Shown: positions 13,211 through 27,402, counted from the first letter of the stretch. The stretch: DNA of 64,000 bases from Hoplostethus atlanticus (GCA_034670405.1 JAXDDX010000052.1:2157001-2221000); one strand, 5' to 3'. A program made the numbers and translations. The notes: generated by a model from the letters alone, not told the origin.

Positions 13211-13495
13211 TAGCACAGCATGGGGAAATTAGAGCAGCTCAAACACACTTAGGACAATACACAATAAGGAAAATGCCCAAACTGACGCTTACTGATGCAG
13301 AGATATTTACTATCTACTACTGTGCTGCTCCAGTGCAAAACATTGCACAGTTTTTTCTTGACCTAACTTTTTTGGACTTTATTGCACAGGAGCGCAATTT
13401 TTAATAACTATTTTCTGCATCAGCAAGCCTTAGTTTGGACATTTTCCTTATTTTCTCATATCTCCATGCTGTTCTATTCCCTGCTATGGATTGAA
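13211..13495. repeat. long imperfect palindrome (foldback)
   Basis: The core left arm at 13262-13300 (CAATAAGGAAAATG-CCAAACT...CTGATGCAG) is the near-exact reverse complement of 13415-13452. The pairing continues outward (CACAGCATGG at 13214 against CCATGCTGTTC near 13466, with about 28 extra bases in the left arm). It also continues inward, to GTGCAAAACATTGCAC near 13333. The whole unit could fold into one hairpin about 120 bp long. It may be a foldback MITE; no coding frame. Confidence 0.75.
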
Positions 13496-14757
13496 AGGCA
13501 ATCCAAGTAGACAGTGTATCACCCTACAGAAAAGGAGCGAGGGAACGACAAAGGAAAACAAGTTGTAGAGACGTTTGCGGAGGAGGTCGGTGGGCTTCGG
13601 AGTGCAAATCCATCAGAGATCGAGCCACGGGGCGGGAGAGCTTCCCAACTGCGCCACAGCAGGCCTGGCCAAACACACCAGTCCCATCCAGCCAGGGGCT
13701 TTCATGTGGAGTACCAGGGAACATTTTGATTATTATCTGGAAGAGGAAGGACATGGCTGGGGTGTTTTTGGGGAGGGCCTGGGGAATACTCGTAGGTACT
13801 CATTCCAACGTGGAAAGCGAAAGCCAAACAGTGGTCGTGGGTTGATGGGCACCTATAAAAAAATCAACTGATAAAATGTGTGTGTAGATGTGTGCAGAAG
13901 CGATTTAAGGTAGCTTAATGTGACAGATTAGTGTATGTTTGTTCAAGCTAAACTAACATTTTGGACTTTGGACGCTAGCATGTCCATTGAACACACACAC
14001 ACTTTTACACATTTATCACCATTTAGTTTGACTTTTAACAAAATAATCTAAATTGTCTGTGTAGTTGTTGTGTAGCGCCAACATTGGTGATATTCTTTCA
14101 ATTTAAAAAAAACATTGATTGACCATATTGGGTATTAAGAAAAAATATGACGTTGATTTTTATCCAAATAAACACAGTTTAAAGAAAACACTGAAACATA
14201 AAAAAGAACTATTACAAATGTGTTTGCTTTAATATAATATAACTGAAACAGATAAAACAAGCAAAGCATTTTTATCCGACTGTTATTAGATCTGTGTAAC
14301 CGAATAATGTATAATGTATGTTGTTATTTCAGTTTAATGGAACTTTGTCAGGCACTAAAGATCTGAAATGCATTGGCATCACAAGCAAATTTAATACATT
14401 TATGAAAAAAATAATTCTATTTGAGTCAATTTCATAGAGGGTAGTCCTTCATTTAAACTAGATTTACGTGATCCAAATCAGGGGGAAATTTGTCATACAA
14501 TTGTGTAAATCTTGCAACTAGACCAAAATATTTTTTTTGATTGTACACAAGCCAGAAATAATACGCAGTTTGCAGGTTGCAGGGGTTCATTGACTCAATT
14601 CTCCCTTTCGAAGTTGGGATCGTTTTGACGTCTTTTGGACTACGTGTCAGCTCCGCCCCTTACATGCAGAGACTTTGCAATACAAGCGAGAAGTGCTTAC
14701 GCTACAAAACGCCTTTAGGCCTTGTTCGGTTCAGGAATATCGACTAGACGCATGCAT

Positions 14758-14758
<1 letters not shown>

Positions 14759-14810
<52 letters not shown>
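14759..14810. repeat. (CA)26 microsatellite
   Basis: Twenty-six uninterrupted CA units. Confidence 0.98.
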
Positions 14811-14812
<2 letters not shown>

Positions 14813-15235
14813 GCCTGCCTCTAGTTAATGTATGACCTAACGGCAGGTCCGCTGACCGGCTGCACACTGAGCCTGCTTTGATCCAGCCTGTCGTAAACAC
14901 TGAATGCTGGCCTTAGCCTAGTGATAGGGCCAGGGGTTATCACCACACACTCACACACACACACACTGGAGAGTGATAAAGTCTCCAGTTAGGTGGGCGG
15001 AGGGACGCGTTCTTATCTGTCTCCAGCAGCCAAACATGTGGCCGGCTGTCAGTGACCCGAGGCCAGGCCAGGTAAACAGACCCGGAGCTGATAACAGCCA
15101 GAAGGGGCTCAAGGAGGGCCGGAGTGGAGAGGAGCTCGGAGCCACGGGGCGAACCGGAGAGCAGTGGTCACGGAGGTCACAGTGGTGGCACTTCAGGACA
15201 TTTCAACTTTGACAGTCCTCCACCATCAACTTTAA

Positions 15236-15556
15236 TTAGGGTTCTTTTATGTGATATAGAGTTTTGTAGGCCGACACTAATATTTTGAGAGTGTTAATCC
15301 CCAAAAATATTGGCATCAGCCTTCAAAAGCCCATTTTGGTCAATTCCTAATCACTAGATTACAAGTATTCAGTGTTTGACAGAGATTTTCTTTTTCTTGA
15401 CAGGGTGGAAGAGCGGAAATGGCATTAGACCATAGACAGTCAGTGTAGCATTGATCAATTCTACAATAAATATCTAATCAAACAAACATCATCATGTCCA
15501 TCGTAGCGGAGGTGGACACCGCTGGTCGATGTCCAACGTATCGGTCTAACCCTAAT
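15236..15556. mobile_element. copy of TIR element family A
   Basis: Starts TTAGGGTTCTTTTATG and ends CGTATCGGTCTAACCCTAATG. It includes the family phrases GCCTTCAAAAGCCCAT (15321) and GGAGGTGGACACCGCTGG (15510). About 320 bp, shorter than the 520-bp copies, so internally deleted. Confidence 0.75.
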
Positions 15557-17214
15557 GGAGTAAAGTAGTACAAATTCTTAGTCTCTTATTTTTCTTTTGT
15601 CATGGACTTTTTGACTCTCCTCTCTCTCTTCAGCCTTATCCCTCTCTCCATCTCTGAAGCATTCCTGTCATTCCACCAGAGTTCCTCTCAGGTGAACGGA
15701 GCTGCCTAATCTCCCTAACCAGTGTCGCTGATCAAAAAGAAAAACCTAAAAAAACACACTCGGACACTTTAAACACACCTCGTTGGCATGTGCCCGTCTT
15801 GCCTGTCGAGGATGTCATCACGTCCTCTGCGGGCAACGGCGGGAGGGAACGCTATCCGCCGTCTTTCTGGAATCCGCGTGTGGAAAACACCGTCGCATTC
15901 CACCTTTGAAAGATAACAGTAGAGATCTGCGAGGGTTTGCTAAGTTCACACACTTGCGCACACACCTCTCAGGTAATCCTGTCTGGCTCCTATCTGATTA
16001 ACTGGATTTGACAGGCCTGCATTTTACAGTAGTTGCAGGAGCTTTGACAGGACTATTACGGCTAATTACAACAGGCACAAAGCAGCCCTTTCTCAACCCC
16101 AAACCATCCCCGAATCCGCCCAAGCAGAGGTCAGGCAAACGGTCTCCCTCCCTCTGGCCTCTGTGACGTAAAGAAGCCGTCTGGTATGCAGAGGATGCCC
16201 CATTAACTGTCATTGCTGGGGGACAATTACCTAGTCTGACCTGGCAAACGATGAAAAAGGCCTGCAGGTACATAGCTGTCTGTCTGACCGGCTGACTCGC
16301 TGGCTGGCTAAAGGGGCTGGACATTCCCTCCTTCAACTTTCCCCTCAGACCCCGATTCCTTTCATTTTTCTCTCTACGCTTTCCATCCCACTTTTACAAT
16401 CCCTCTCTTTTTTTTTCTTTCTTCTAGAAGGTAGAATGATGGATGCCATGTCAGCACACTTATCACCTCGTCACTCTTCCACCTCACCCCTTTTGTCTTT
16501 TGTCTTCCTTTAGTTCGTTTTCTCTCTCTCGCTCTCTTTCACTTGTATTGTCTCCTCCGGCCTATCTCTGTCTGGCCTCCTGCATGTCTGACATGCTCAG
16601 GGAGATGCTATCTCCTCAAGTGTTTGTTCCCTGAGAGCCAGTCAAAGTTTGAGGAGTTCACACTAACAGAAATGACGCGATCGGCCTCTCTTCAAACAAG
16701 ACGCTCGGGCGCCGTCTTCGTCTAAGACGAAAGTTACTGTCCGATCCTCTCGTCTCCGTCCAAATCTGTGTTTAATAAACTCTTACCTTCCCTTTTTGCT
16801 GTTTCTGTTTATTACCAGTATGTTAGAAAATTATCTATTCCCCTTCTAACAAGAAAGAAAGGGTCTGCTGGTGTTTCAACGGTGCAAACAACCTCTGTTC
16901 ACAAGTTCTTTTACTTTTATCAAAATCTTTATCAAGGTCTTGACTGTCTTGACCAATCGGACAGTCCTCTGCAGCATCATGCATCTGTTCCTCTCTTCAT
17001 CAGTCAGTTTGATGTGCCAGAAATGGTTTGCATTATGGTTAACGTTGAATTGGTTTCATGCTGGGCCCTAGAACTGAGGAACTTTGCCACTATGCAGGCA
17101 GTCTAGGCCTATCTGGACGACTGCTTCATAGCATCAGATTGCCTTTAAAGATTTGTGACTCAAACTGAAGTATTTACCCATCCAAAGTCTCCCAAAGTGT
17201 GCTTTCAAGTCACC

Positions 17215-17586
17215 TTTGCTTTGCCTGTTAAAAATTGGATCTGATCCAGTCAGTGTCTTCCATCTCTGATATGATGCAGTTTGATTGATTACATGTTCAT
17301 TGTAGAATTGATCAATACTACACTGGTTGTCTATGGGAATCCCTTAACCTGAATTACTCTATTACAAACATTTGATCGGATTCTGCACAAGTATACAAGA
17401 ATATGTTTTCTTCTTCTTCTTCTTCTTCTTCTAATGGGTTTTGCTAGAGAGTTTTAGTTTACCATGATCCAAAGGCTGTTTCAGAAGCTTTTACACTCTG
17501 CCTTCTGGGGAAAACACTGATACTGTCACAAAGTATCTTCAAAGCGGCTTCAACCGTTATTGGCAACCCATATCTGTCGAATCCTC
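17215..17586. mobile_element. family A copy with internal (TTC)n
   Basis: Contains GGATCTGATCCAGTCAGTGT, shared with the copy at 62818-63010, and GATCAATACTACACT, also shared with it. The right end is TTGGCAACCCATATCTGTCGAATCCT, a diverged family terminus. A (TTC)8 run lies inside at about 17408-17431. The left terminus is not clear. Confidence 0.6.
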
Positions 17587-17996
17587 TTTCTAACGTGGGG
17601 TGGCTAGCACAGGCCGGGCCTACAGGTGGCGCTAAACAAGACGGACAGTTGCGCCTGTGCAGACACCAAGGCGACCGTCAGTCTCGCTAATCGCCCGCAC
17701 CCTCCGTCTCACGACCATTGTCTTCCCGAGTGTCACTTTGACCCCACTGTGTGCTGAGCGTTGACCTTCGGCATCCCTTTTTCCTGCAGTGTCTGGCACC
17801 CCTGTCCTGCGTGATGTATCTGTGGATGCCCCCAACTAGTTCCTTGTTGACAGTATACAAATTGTTTGCCCTTTGCCTAATCATTGTCATGACATACGAT
17901 GACCCCGGGACAATAGTGTAATGACAGCATGACTGCTCTCCATTGAGCCATTGGTACTATTAACAAAGGGATTTAAGTCATTTAAATATATGATAG

Positions 17997-18545
<549 letters not shown>

Positions 18546-19157
18546 TAGCTGAGTTCAAAATCTTCACAATATTATATTATGGTACAGTAAAGGAAGATAT
18601 TTAGGTCCTGATTGCACAAGACGATGCAGGTAGCAGCGATGTTTATTTTTTTTTTAGCAACTGATGATTTAATAACTGTCAGATAATGTAAACAACATAT
18701 CAAAATGTAATGAAACGTATCTCTTAGATTGAAAATGTAATAATATAATTAGAATAAGAAAATATAACATCTTGAGTCTGAGTCTAAAAATGTACACCCC
18801 TTTTCATGTAATAATTGCTGGTTAATGTAATAATGTAGTACATTATAAGGAAAAAATACAATATTTTATTTAAAATTGTTTTTGTTTTTTTTACAATTTT
18901 TGAATCATTTAGGTACATCTTATTACACTTTGACAAGTTATTATATTATCATTTGCTACAAGCTACCACGGATATCCACAGATATCGTCTTTACATTAAG
19001 CTGTACTGTAGTGTGCATGTGTGAGTGTGTGTGCGTGTGTGTGTGTGTTTCACCTCAGTAGACCTTGTTCCAGGGACTCTGACCTGTCTGCCATAGCCTT
19101 GCCTCTCTTGTTTGTCAAACAACATTGCTGGCTGCCCACACTGTCTGTGTGTCCCTG

Positions 19158-19158
<1 letters not shown>

Positions 19159-19216
<58 letters not shown>
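19159..19216. repeat. (CA)29 microsatellite
   Basis: Twenty-nine uninterrupted CA units, about 100 bases downstream of a (TG)n-rich segment of opposite orientation (19015-19048). Confidence 0.98.
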
Positions 19217-19217
<1 letters not shown>

Positions 19218-19299
19218 TTTCTTTCAACCGCACTGCTAGACCCAAGAGGTGTGACTCAGTATTAAAATGAATATCACTTTTTCCTCTGGTCATGGAATA

Positions 19300-19610
19300 G
19301 TCTGGAATTCTGAGAGGTGTAGTCCAGATTCAGGGAATTTGATAAATTCTCTGTGGAAAATCAGGGAATTTTACAAATGGGTCACTTTACAGGAATATAG
19401 CAGAATGTACTTTCCAACTTGTTTAACACATTCATTGCGTTAGATGATGGTTTTAAGCCCAACTTTAGTAGAAACCAGATTTTTTTGCCCCTTTAGAAAA
19501 CCACCATTAAAAAAACAGGAAGAAGCATTTTCAGGTCATAGAAGTGTTAGTGGATTTAAAATCACTGAAACGTAAAGGAGTTTCATATTAGGGCCACGTG
19601 TGGATTGTCT
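19300..19610. repeat. dispersed repeat family C, copy 1
   Basis: Shares ordered phrases with 23690-23890 and 31425-31750: CAGGAATATA-CA-AATG, then GCGTTAGATGATGGTTTT-AGCCCAACT, then CCCCTTTAGA-AA-CA and a closing segment around GTCATAGAAGTG. No coding frame; probably a non-autonomous element. Confidence 0.6.
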
Positions 19611-20628
19611 GCTCAAGTTGCTTAAACAGCGAGAATAGATAGAAAAGTTGTACGTAATAAGTTAATATCTCGAGTCCTTTCCTCACCTGAAGTATCTCTA
19701 ACCTTATCAAAAGCCCGATTCAATAAAATATGTTTTTCTCAACAAAATATCAGGCTATTTACCTAAAAACTCAATGCTTTAAAAAATGTACGCACTTTTT
19801 ATTAACTTGTTGACTCGTCTATTTCAATAAAAAAAGAAAAGGCCTCAACCTGTGGCTTATTAAGAAAACTATGTTCAGCAGGAAAAGAAAAGGTAGCAGT
19901 TTAATACTGGGGGAAAGTTTTGTCGGTAAGAAGACGTGTGTGTCGGTGCATCTTTTGCACTCAGAATCAAAACAAGGGGCACGGGGTCGATCTCGTTCAC
20001 GCACAACTGCATCGCGTGGTCTTGATATAGAATTTTTTTTTTCCTCATGGGCTCTGTAGGTTTGAGTTCCCAAGTGCTTTTGTCTGCCTGCGTATCTGGT
20101 GATAGGAGATGCTGTGACAGAAGGGTCAGGGTCAAGTCATATTGTCATCTGTCCTCCCTGCCTCCGTCCTCCCCACCTACCACCCCCCAACAACGGCGCC
20201 CCGGCTTCCTCTCCTTTTCCTCCTTTACCCTGTCAAGACCCAGACCCCTACCTAACCCCTTGCACATAAACACCCATATACACGCACACTCACACACACA
20301 CACACAGCGAAAAAGTCAGCTATCTAACATTAGTGGGATGTCTGAGTTTGGGGAGTCTGCACTCCGCCGCAATGAGAGACAGAGAGGGAGAGGAACATCA
20401 AAGTGAGGGAGGGTAGGAGGTGAAAGTGAGCAGGCAAAGTAATGAGGTGCAATAGAGAAAAGTGAAGGAGAGAAGGAGCGAGGGAATAAAGAAGAGAGCG
20501 AGAAAGATAAGTTGGTAGCAGCAGCGCTGAAAGCCGGGGGTCTCAGGGAGCGTGATCGTAAATCACACTTTGGTTTCAAAGGAGGGCATTAGGGCCACCT
20601 GTCAACAATTAGTCCTTAGAGTGATACC

Positions 20629-20632
<4 letters not shown>

Positions 20633-20680
<48 letters not shown>
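20633..20680. repeat. (TG)24 microsatellite
   Basis: Uninterrupted TG tract. Confidence 0.98.
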
Positions 20681-20683
<3 letters not shown>

Positions 20684-20809
20684 AATTAAGGAACTAGGAG
20701 TGACACTTTCTTTTTGATATGGGGGGGAAAAAAAGAGGTAGTCAAAATGAAAAGATTAAGATCCCAGCGGCGTGCAGCGAGAACTCTTCCAGAGAAGTTT
20801 GAAGGTTTT

Positions 20810-21070
20810 CATAACTCGGTGATGTTGTACAGCGCACAATACAAGCCACAGGAAATTGTAGACAGGTTTCTCACCCCTTTTATCAAGGTGTTAATCCGTG
20901 CCATATGGACGCCGGCTCACTCCGTGACAAAACAACACGTCAGCTCCGACAGTGTGAACTGAGAGGCGATCGCTCTCGTGCGCTTTGTAGCGTTACGTGC
21001 TCATTTGTACCGTCAATGACAGATTGCACGTCCTTTTATTTTGGAGAGCGAGTGAGAGACGTCTGCAAAA
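20810..21070. promoter_or_regulatory. candidate conserved non-coding element
   Basis: Repeat-free block of balanced composition between a TG tract and T-rich sequence, with words such as CACAATACAAGCCACAGG and TTATCAAGGTGTTAATCC. No coding similarity. The call rests only on the lack of repeats and the position. Confidence 0.22.
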
Positions 21071-23586
21071 ACAAGCCGAACAGTCGCTAACTTTCTCTCG
21101 TCCATTTTTATTTTCATTATTTTCATTATTATTTTTATTTTCATCATTATCCCCTTTGTTTCTTCAGTTTAACTCTCTGTTGAGAAAGGTGTCCCATGTG
21201 ATTGGGGCCTAAGGAAAAGTGATCTTAAGAGGTTTGTCTCAGGTGGGTGCGTCCAGACAAAGTCACAGACAAAAAGCAACCAATAAGAACTCACAAACTG
21301 ATTAGAAAAAGGAAGAACTCCAAAAGAGGCCAAAAAACTAACATATAATCTGATTTATATTAGGTGCAAAAGTGGCAAAAGACAAAGAAAAAGTGCAGCA
21401 GTTCACCAGTGAGAACTCTTCTTTTTTTATCAGTGTGCAAGTTCTTGTTGGTTTCGTCATGTCCGTTATTTTGAAAATAAGTTGGCACCAAGGCATCCTG
21501 TCGCATGTAAATTTAGAACGCCCCCCCCCCCACCACCACCACCACCACTACCGGCGTTGATAAACCTAGATAATTCGTCCAGTTTGCACCGGACGCAAAC
21601 ACATTGACTCACAATTTGCTTTTGTGTTCGCCTTCCGCCTGTTTTTCGCGGAGCCCGGGTGTGAATTTTTGGGCAGTTTCGTATAGCCTGGCAGCGGAGG
21701 AGGAGGAGGGGGGGAGGCGGGGGGAGCAGGGTTGAGGTGAGCCCGGGGCGGGGCGGGGCCACCTAGCCACAACAGCTGCCCTGTGATTGTCGCCGGCGAG
21801 GACAGCGTTGATTTTTGGGAAGGAACTGTGGAAAAGTACACATCCTTGTCCCGAGCTGCCAGCCAGGCCTCCGGCACACCTAAAAATAGAGGCTACAATT
21901 GGCCCTCTTCTTGTCACTGTTTAAATGTGGAAGGGCTATTTACGTCCCCCGCATACGTTTTTATTTTTATTTTTTTCTTTCCCCAAAAACCCTTGTGTGA
22001 TCAATGCATTGTCATTTGAGGTGATGACCCGTGACTCGTGACGGTCCCCCCCCACGCTGTAAAAAGGGGGGGGCGCGGTTTGTCTGCGGCCCAACGTACA
22101 CAAGGCTAGATTAGAAAGTAGAGTCTCGCTGCACAGGGCAGAGGTTATTGAGGTTGCTCTTCCAAGCAATGTGGCAGCAGCTGGAGAATTATATGATTCA
22201 GATACCCCGGGTAGAGTACAGTGTAACACAGCAAACACGTAAGCGCGAGTAGGTCGCTGTGCTCCCGAAAATAACTCTGAATCGCATGCGCATGACACCG
22301 AAGCGAAAAGCCTTCGTCGTTTCATTTGATCCCGATTCAGGACTTTTCTATGTGAAGTTCTGTAATTTTCAGGTCGCCGTTTGAACCTCGAAGCCCTCTA
22401 AGCGCTGCTGGATGAGGGAGTCGAGGCAAAAAATACTGACTAGGGATCAGTGCTAGTCAGTGCTAGTCAGGTTTCTGCTTGCTGCTGCTGCTTGCCCCTT
22501 TCTCATCAAAAAGGCGTAAAGAGACGATAAGGGGAAAAAAGAAATGTTTGAGAGGCAAAAACCATCAGTATCTGCACCGTGCCTGTGTGTGTCAAGGCAT
22601 GTGTGTGTGTGCATTTGTTTCTGTGCTTGGGTGCTTTTTGTAAGTGTGTGTATACACAACCCTGGTCATACACTCCCCAACCATGAAACATCAACACAGG
22701 GCTATTAGTCAGTGAAACAGATTTTGTTTCTTCACGCAGCAAAAGCCCCGGTGGTCCGATCACTGAGCCATCTGGGCCCTGGCGTTGGTTCAGAGAGAGA
22801 GAGGGAGGTGGGGGGGCAGGGGGGAGGAGGCCGAAAACAAGGTGTGACGGGAAACTGTTAATTCACTTGTTGATAAAGGGACACTTCCTCTCCGCTATTA
22901 GAGGCTGACGCGTTGCTTATTTGGGTTTTGGACTTTCGTTTTATCTTGCCTGCCTTCTTCTCCTCAACGGCTGCTTCGTCCGTCAACGTCCCCGTGGCAA
23001 AAAAAACAAAACAACACCAGCGCGGCTGCAGAGGTCGACGGCAAGGAAGCATTACCTCATAGCCAGCGGTTCCGCGACACGTATGCGCACGTCCTCACCG
23101 CGACCCCTGTTTTTGACCGCGGCGTTACTGTCAATTACGCGGTTCTGTCGAGGCAGAAAGAAAGCCACCGAAATGGAGAATGGAGAATTGTTTCCGACCT
23201 CTTGAAACGCATTGTTTTCTGACGCCCGTTCCTGAGACTTTACAGATAGTAGAAGGATCTTAACATCTTCACATCTTGTGTGTGCAGATGCATACACACA
23301 CAAAATACATGTGCCAACACACACTTCCTAACATGCAGGACAGAAAGCCGTCAGGGACGACATGGACGTCTTGACCATCTGTATTTGCCTTGGTGGAAAG
23401 CAACAAATCGCCAAGTTGTCACTGAAATGAAAACACATCGCGAGTGGTCCCCGCTGGTCATGTAACTTCTGCTAGTGTGAGTTTTTATTTTGATATTTCT
23501 TCTCATATTGATCAATTCTCTGGGCAAGTCGTGGAATCAGTCACGTTTCAGCAGCGATAAGCAACCCATGCATGGGCCGGGAGACT

Positions 23587-23703
23587 GCAGGTTTTCATTC
23601 CAACCAAACGCTACAGCAGGAGATTTCACTGATTATCACACCTTCAACCGGAGAGGAGGAGCTAATCGGTGATGGTGGTGTCCGGTTGGAAGGAAAACCT
23701 GCT
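23587..23703. mobile_element. short inverted-repeat element
   Basis: The left end GCAGGTTTTCATTCCAACCA and right end GGTTGGAAGGAAAACCTGC are reverse complements with one mismatch. The middle (GATTATCACACCTTCAACCGG) also pairs partly. About 117 bp, MITE-like hairpin. It directly precedes family C copy 2. Confidence 0.7.
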
Positions 23704-23890
23704 TCACAGGAATATACTACAATGCATGTATTAGATGGTTATACGGTGCTTTTCAGCCCAACTGCAGTGGCAACCAGACTGTCCACCCCTTTAGAGAATA
23801 CAATGTTAACACAGCAGAAAGGAGTCACATTCTGATCACGTCAACGTTCCAAACTTTTGAAAGAGTCATAGAATTTGATATGAAAAGGCC
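23690..23890. repeat. dispersed repeat family C, copy 2
   Basis: Contains CAGGAATATACTACAATGCA, ATTAGATGGTTATACGGTG, TTTTCAGCCCAACTGCAGT and CCACCCCTTTAGAGAATACA, in the same order as copies 1 and 3. Its left boundary overlaps the inverted-repeat element at 23587-23703. Confidence 0.6.
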
Positions 23891-25019
23891 ACGGTGGGAA
23901 CCGTGTCTTGCACTACCAGAGTTGTCCTCCATGTGGCGCTGTGTGGTCAGGCTTCCCAGCAGGCTTAGAGGGAGGAGCAGAGCAGCCAGTCACTCGGGCC
24001 TTATGAGAGAGAGAGAGCGAGAGAGAGAGGGAGAGGAAAGGACTTGTAAAGCTTGACTTGTGCTGCAAGGGTTTTGCCTCGATACAAATCTAACATAACA
24101 GAGGGAGAGCTGGGTAATTTCACCGGCGTTTTTATGAATGGTCACTTCCTCAAGCTAAAACAACTCACAGCCCTCCTTTGGAGTTTTTTTTTTTTAAAGA
24201 GGCGGTCTGAGCGCTTTTCTGATCAATTTGTTTCAGTCTTGAACGCTGAGATTTTTCTTCCCCAGACTTAAATGTTGAGATTTGTTTTTTTTTCTGAGGT
24301 CCGACTGCAGATCCGGCATTGTTTTTTTTTATGTATTGTGTTTAGGGATGTGTGATGATTTTTTTTCTTTTGATGTTACCCAAAGATTTTAAACAGTTAA
24401 AACAGTTCAGAAAATTGAAAGAAAAAAAAAAATCTTATTTTTTTAAGTAATTGTATGTCGATTTTTGAACAGAAAAATGAATTCTAGGGGGAATTGTGTC
24501 ACAACATGAAGTCACCTTGTCAAAAAATACATGGACTCTAATATATGGTACTCAAATATGATAAAACTGACATATGTCTCCTACAAATGACTGCTCAGCA
24601 TGATGAAATAGCAAATAGCTTTTTTTTAAAGGAGCCAGTGCACTTTGTTTTTAATAGAGATTTTTTTTACCATCAAGCTTTGCACATCACTTAGTATGTC
24701 TTAATAGTCGTGTGTATCGAAGGTAAACTCTCGTGTTAGCAGCTTGTATTTGTTGCAGGCTCCGCCGGCAAGGCTTCTCCCTGTGGTCGGCATGAGCAGC
24801 CAGAGCCCAGATCGGCTTGAGTCAATAAACGGAGAGCTCAGCGCAAACCACACTGCAATCGAACAAGCTGTTTACCCTGAAAATTAGCCTTCCCCTGTAC
24901 TTTCGGGGCTTTTAAAGCGACCAAAAATACACAGTGCAAAGGAATATGTATCTTGGCCAGCGTCGGCCTCTGCCAGAGACCTCTGTCCTTTTTTTTTTTT
25001 GTTTGTTTTTTTTGTTTTT

Positions 25020-25260
25020 ACGCGAACCCTAATAACTCAATCCCCACAACCACTAAACCCTCTTATCACCGGGAGCTCGCCGCTGCACTCGTCATTATTT
25101 GATTTGCAAAATTGTAAGGTAGAGATAAAGAAATAAAGCTGGCTTGCCATTACACACGGGCGGCACTTGTGGCTTGCAGCTTATTGCCTACTATGTGATT
25201 TTAAAAAGAGTGCACGGATGAGCGCGGGGCCCTCCATTGTTGCAGAATCAATACGTCTGA
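25020..25260. promoter_or_regulatory. candidate conserved non-coding element
   Basis: Repeat-poor block with phrases such as CGTCATTATTTGATTTGCAA and AGATAAAGAAATAAAGC that look like homeodomain and GATA-type sites. No coding frame with recognisable protein. Untested for conservation. Confidence 0.3.
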
Positions 25261-26718
25261 CATGCATCCTTTTGTTTTCCTGTCATGCCTGCCTCTCTCA
25301 TGCTTCTTTTTTGTTTTTGTTTTCCTCTCATTTTTCTATCTACTTCTTAACTAAGTGTGTGTTCCAGAAGTGTCGGTTAGGCTTGATGCTGTGTTGCGTC
25401 GAAAGTGTGTTCCACAAGAGCAACAGCAATACTAATAATGACATATGTTGTTATTAGTGACATTTAATGTGTGTAATGACTTTTATTGGGACTTTTATTG
25501 TGTTGTGTTCAAGTCCTGTGGCAAAGAAATGGAGTTTTGACAATTTTTCATGACCTGAATCAGAACCTGATGGGTCTGTGAATTACGCAGCACCGCCTTG
25601 CCTCACCGCACACACACACACATTCAATGAAATATTAAGTATTTTTGATAGAAAATAGGGTTAATCTCTGTGATGATGTTAAGTGAAAAAAAGAGCAATA
25701 TTTTCATAAATATTTAAATGATTATGTTGCACCCAACCAACTTCCACCACTAGTACTTTAACTTGCTCTTCCTTTATATCAGTCACATAATATTTTTTAA
25801 ACAGCAGTATGAAAATGTTTACAGGTCGTTCCCTTTACATTGAAGAAAAACACCATATTCAGTTATCCTCAGGCAGGTTTGAAATATGGCGACGAGCTAA
25901 TTCCCTTTTTAATTGCTGTGTATGTGTGTGTGTGTGTGTGAGAGGGGTTTTGACACGGCATTTATTTTGATTTAGACTCCGTCCAAACTCTGCCAGCTAC
26001 ATTCGGATCAAAGTGGCTCCGCGGTTATTACCAGCTGTTTAAATGGAGCTGCCCTCATGACGGAACAGCACCCATAGTCAATCACAGACAATCAGCATTA
26101 GGTCGGGGGAAAACTATACATCCAGGCTATAATGGCCTGTGTGTGTGTGTGCAGAGGAAAGTTGAAGGAAAGTGCCCTATTAAGGCAAGTGAGAGAACAC
26201 AGGGTTTGAGCAGAGGTTGCTGTGATAAAATAATTGTCGTCTTGTCTTTTTTGAACAATAAAAATCAAAACAAAACATGTCGGCTCGGCTTTAGCGAGAG
26301 AAGACCGGCACGTGGGTCATGGGTGACATTTTTGAACTTCGCTTCCGTTTCATTTCAAACTTGCACTTTAACCGTGTAATTTTCCATGCCATCTCTCAGG
26401 AGCTTGGAGGTTGTTGTTTTTGTTTTTTTTTGTCTATTGCAAAGCGATTGTCTGCTCGCTTTTCAGTGCCGCAATCTGTTGCACATAAAGATATAGCGGA
26501 GGAAGGCTGTGACAGCAGCGCAGACGTCTCATTATCTCCTCTCTCTTATTATTTCCTCTCCTCCCCGACCGCGGGGTTATAAAAGGAGAACCATTTAGAC
26601 CCAGACAGGCCAGACCGATGCGGGCAATCTCCTCTCGGTCCGGGGAGGTAGGGAGGCTTCCTCTCTTCCTCTGTCTGGGGGTCATTTGGGTTGAACCGCA
26701 CTGCCGATCTGTTTCTAA

Positions 26719-26742
26719 TCACACACACACACACACACACAC
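26719..26742. repeat. (CA)n microsatellite
   Basis: About twelve CA units. Confidence 0.95.
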
Positions 26743-27144
26743 TCCAAGGTAGCATTTATGATTGAGCTGGAAAAAAGTTAGTGTCAGTGTCAACAAGAAT
26801 TTTTGTAGAGTGTTTGTCGTATTCCTACATGAAATGTGACTGGCAGGAAAGGATGTGGATGGGGGGGGGGGGGGGGAAAGGTAGAGGATTTGTGGGAAGG
26901 TGGGAGAAAGCTTGTCAAAGTAAAGGAATGATGGAATTAAATTGGAAAGCAAATCTGCTACGAGAAGCATCAACACATAGAATTACAAACGTTCTCATAT
27001 GGAAACTAATTCATGAGAGCAGCAGGAGGATGACAATGATGTTAGAAAATCAGGTTTTCATTGCAGAAAGATTTTAAACACGGATGGCGTATATAAAGGA
27101 GGTCGCTCGACACCTTTTTCACATCATGTTCTGAGGACCTTATA

Positions 27145-27360
27145 CTAGGAATTACGACTGATATTAGCCTTTTTTTAAATATCAGATATTGGTATCTGGT
27201 ACCTACCTAAAATAATTTCATTAGTCTGGGTTTCAGTGGAGACTTTTATTGTCTAAATGCTGTATCAAAGATGAAAATGGTAAATTTTAAATGTGTTGAA
27301 TATCGCTGTGAGTATGTGACAGTCAAATCCTACCACATACAGTACATCTGTATCGGTTTT
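27145..27360. mobile_element. left part of a family A copy
   Basis: Begins CTAGGAATTACGACTGATATTAGCC and carries ACCTAAAATAATTTCATTAG and TTCAGTGGAGACTTTTATTG, phrases shared with 29580-29640 and 54405-54430. No clear right terminus; the sequence runs into poly-T and the retrotransposon tail. Confidence 0.55.
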
Positions 27361-27402
27361 CAGACTTTTTTTTTTGTTTGTTTTTTTTGTTTCCTCTCAT
27401 AG

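Noticed and set aside
24346-24700. Possible hAT-like element beginning AGGGATGTGTGATGATT
   Set aside because: Only the left phrase resembles a known type of terminus; no convincing inverted right end was found.
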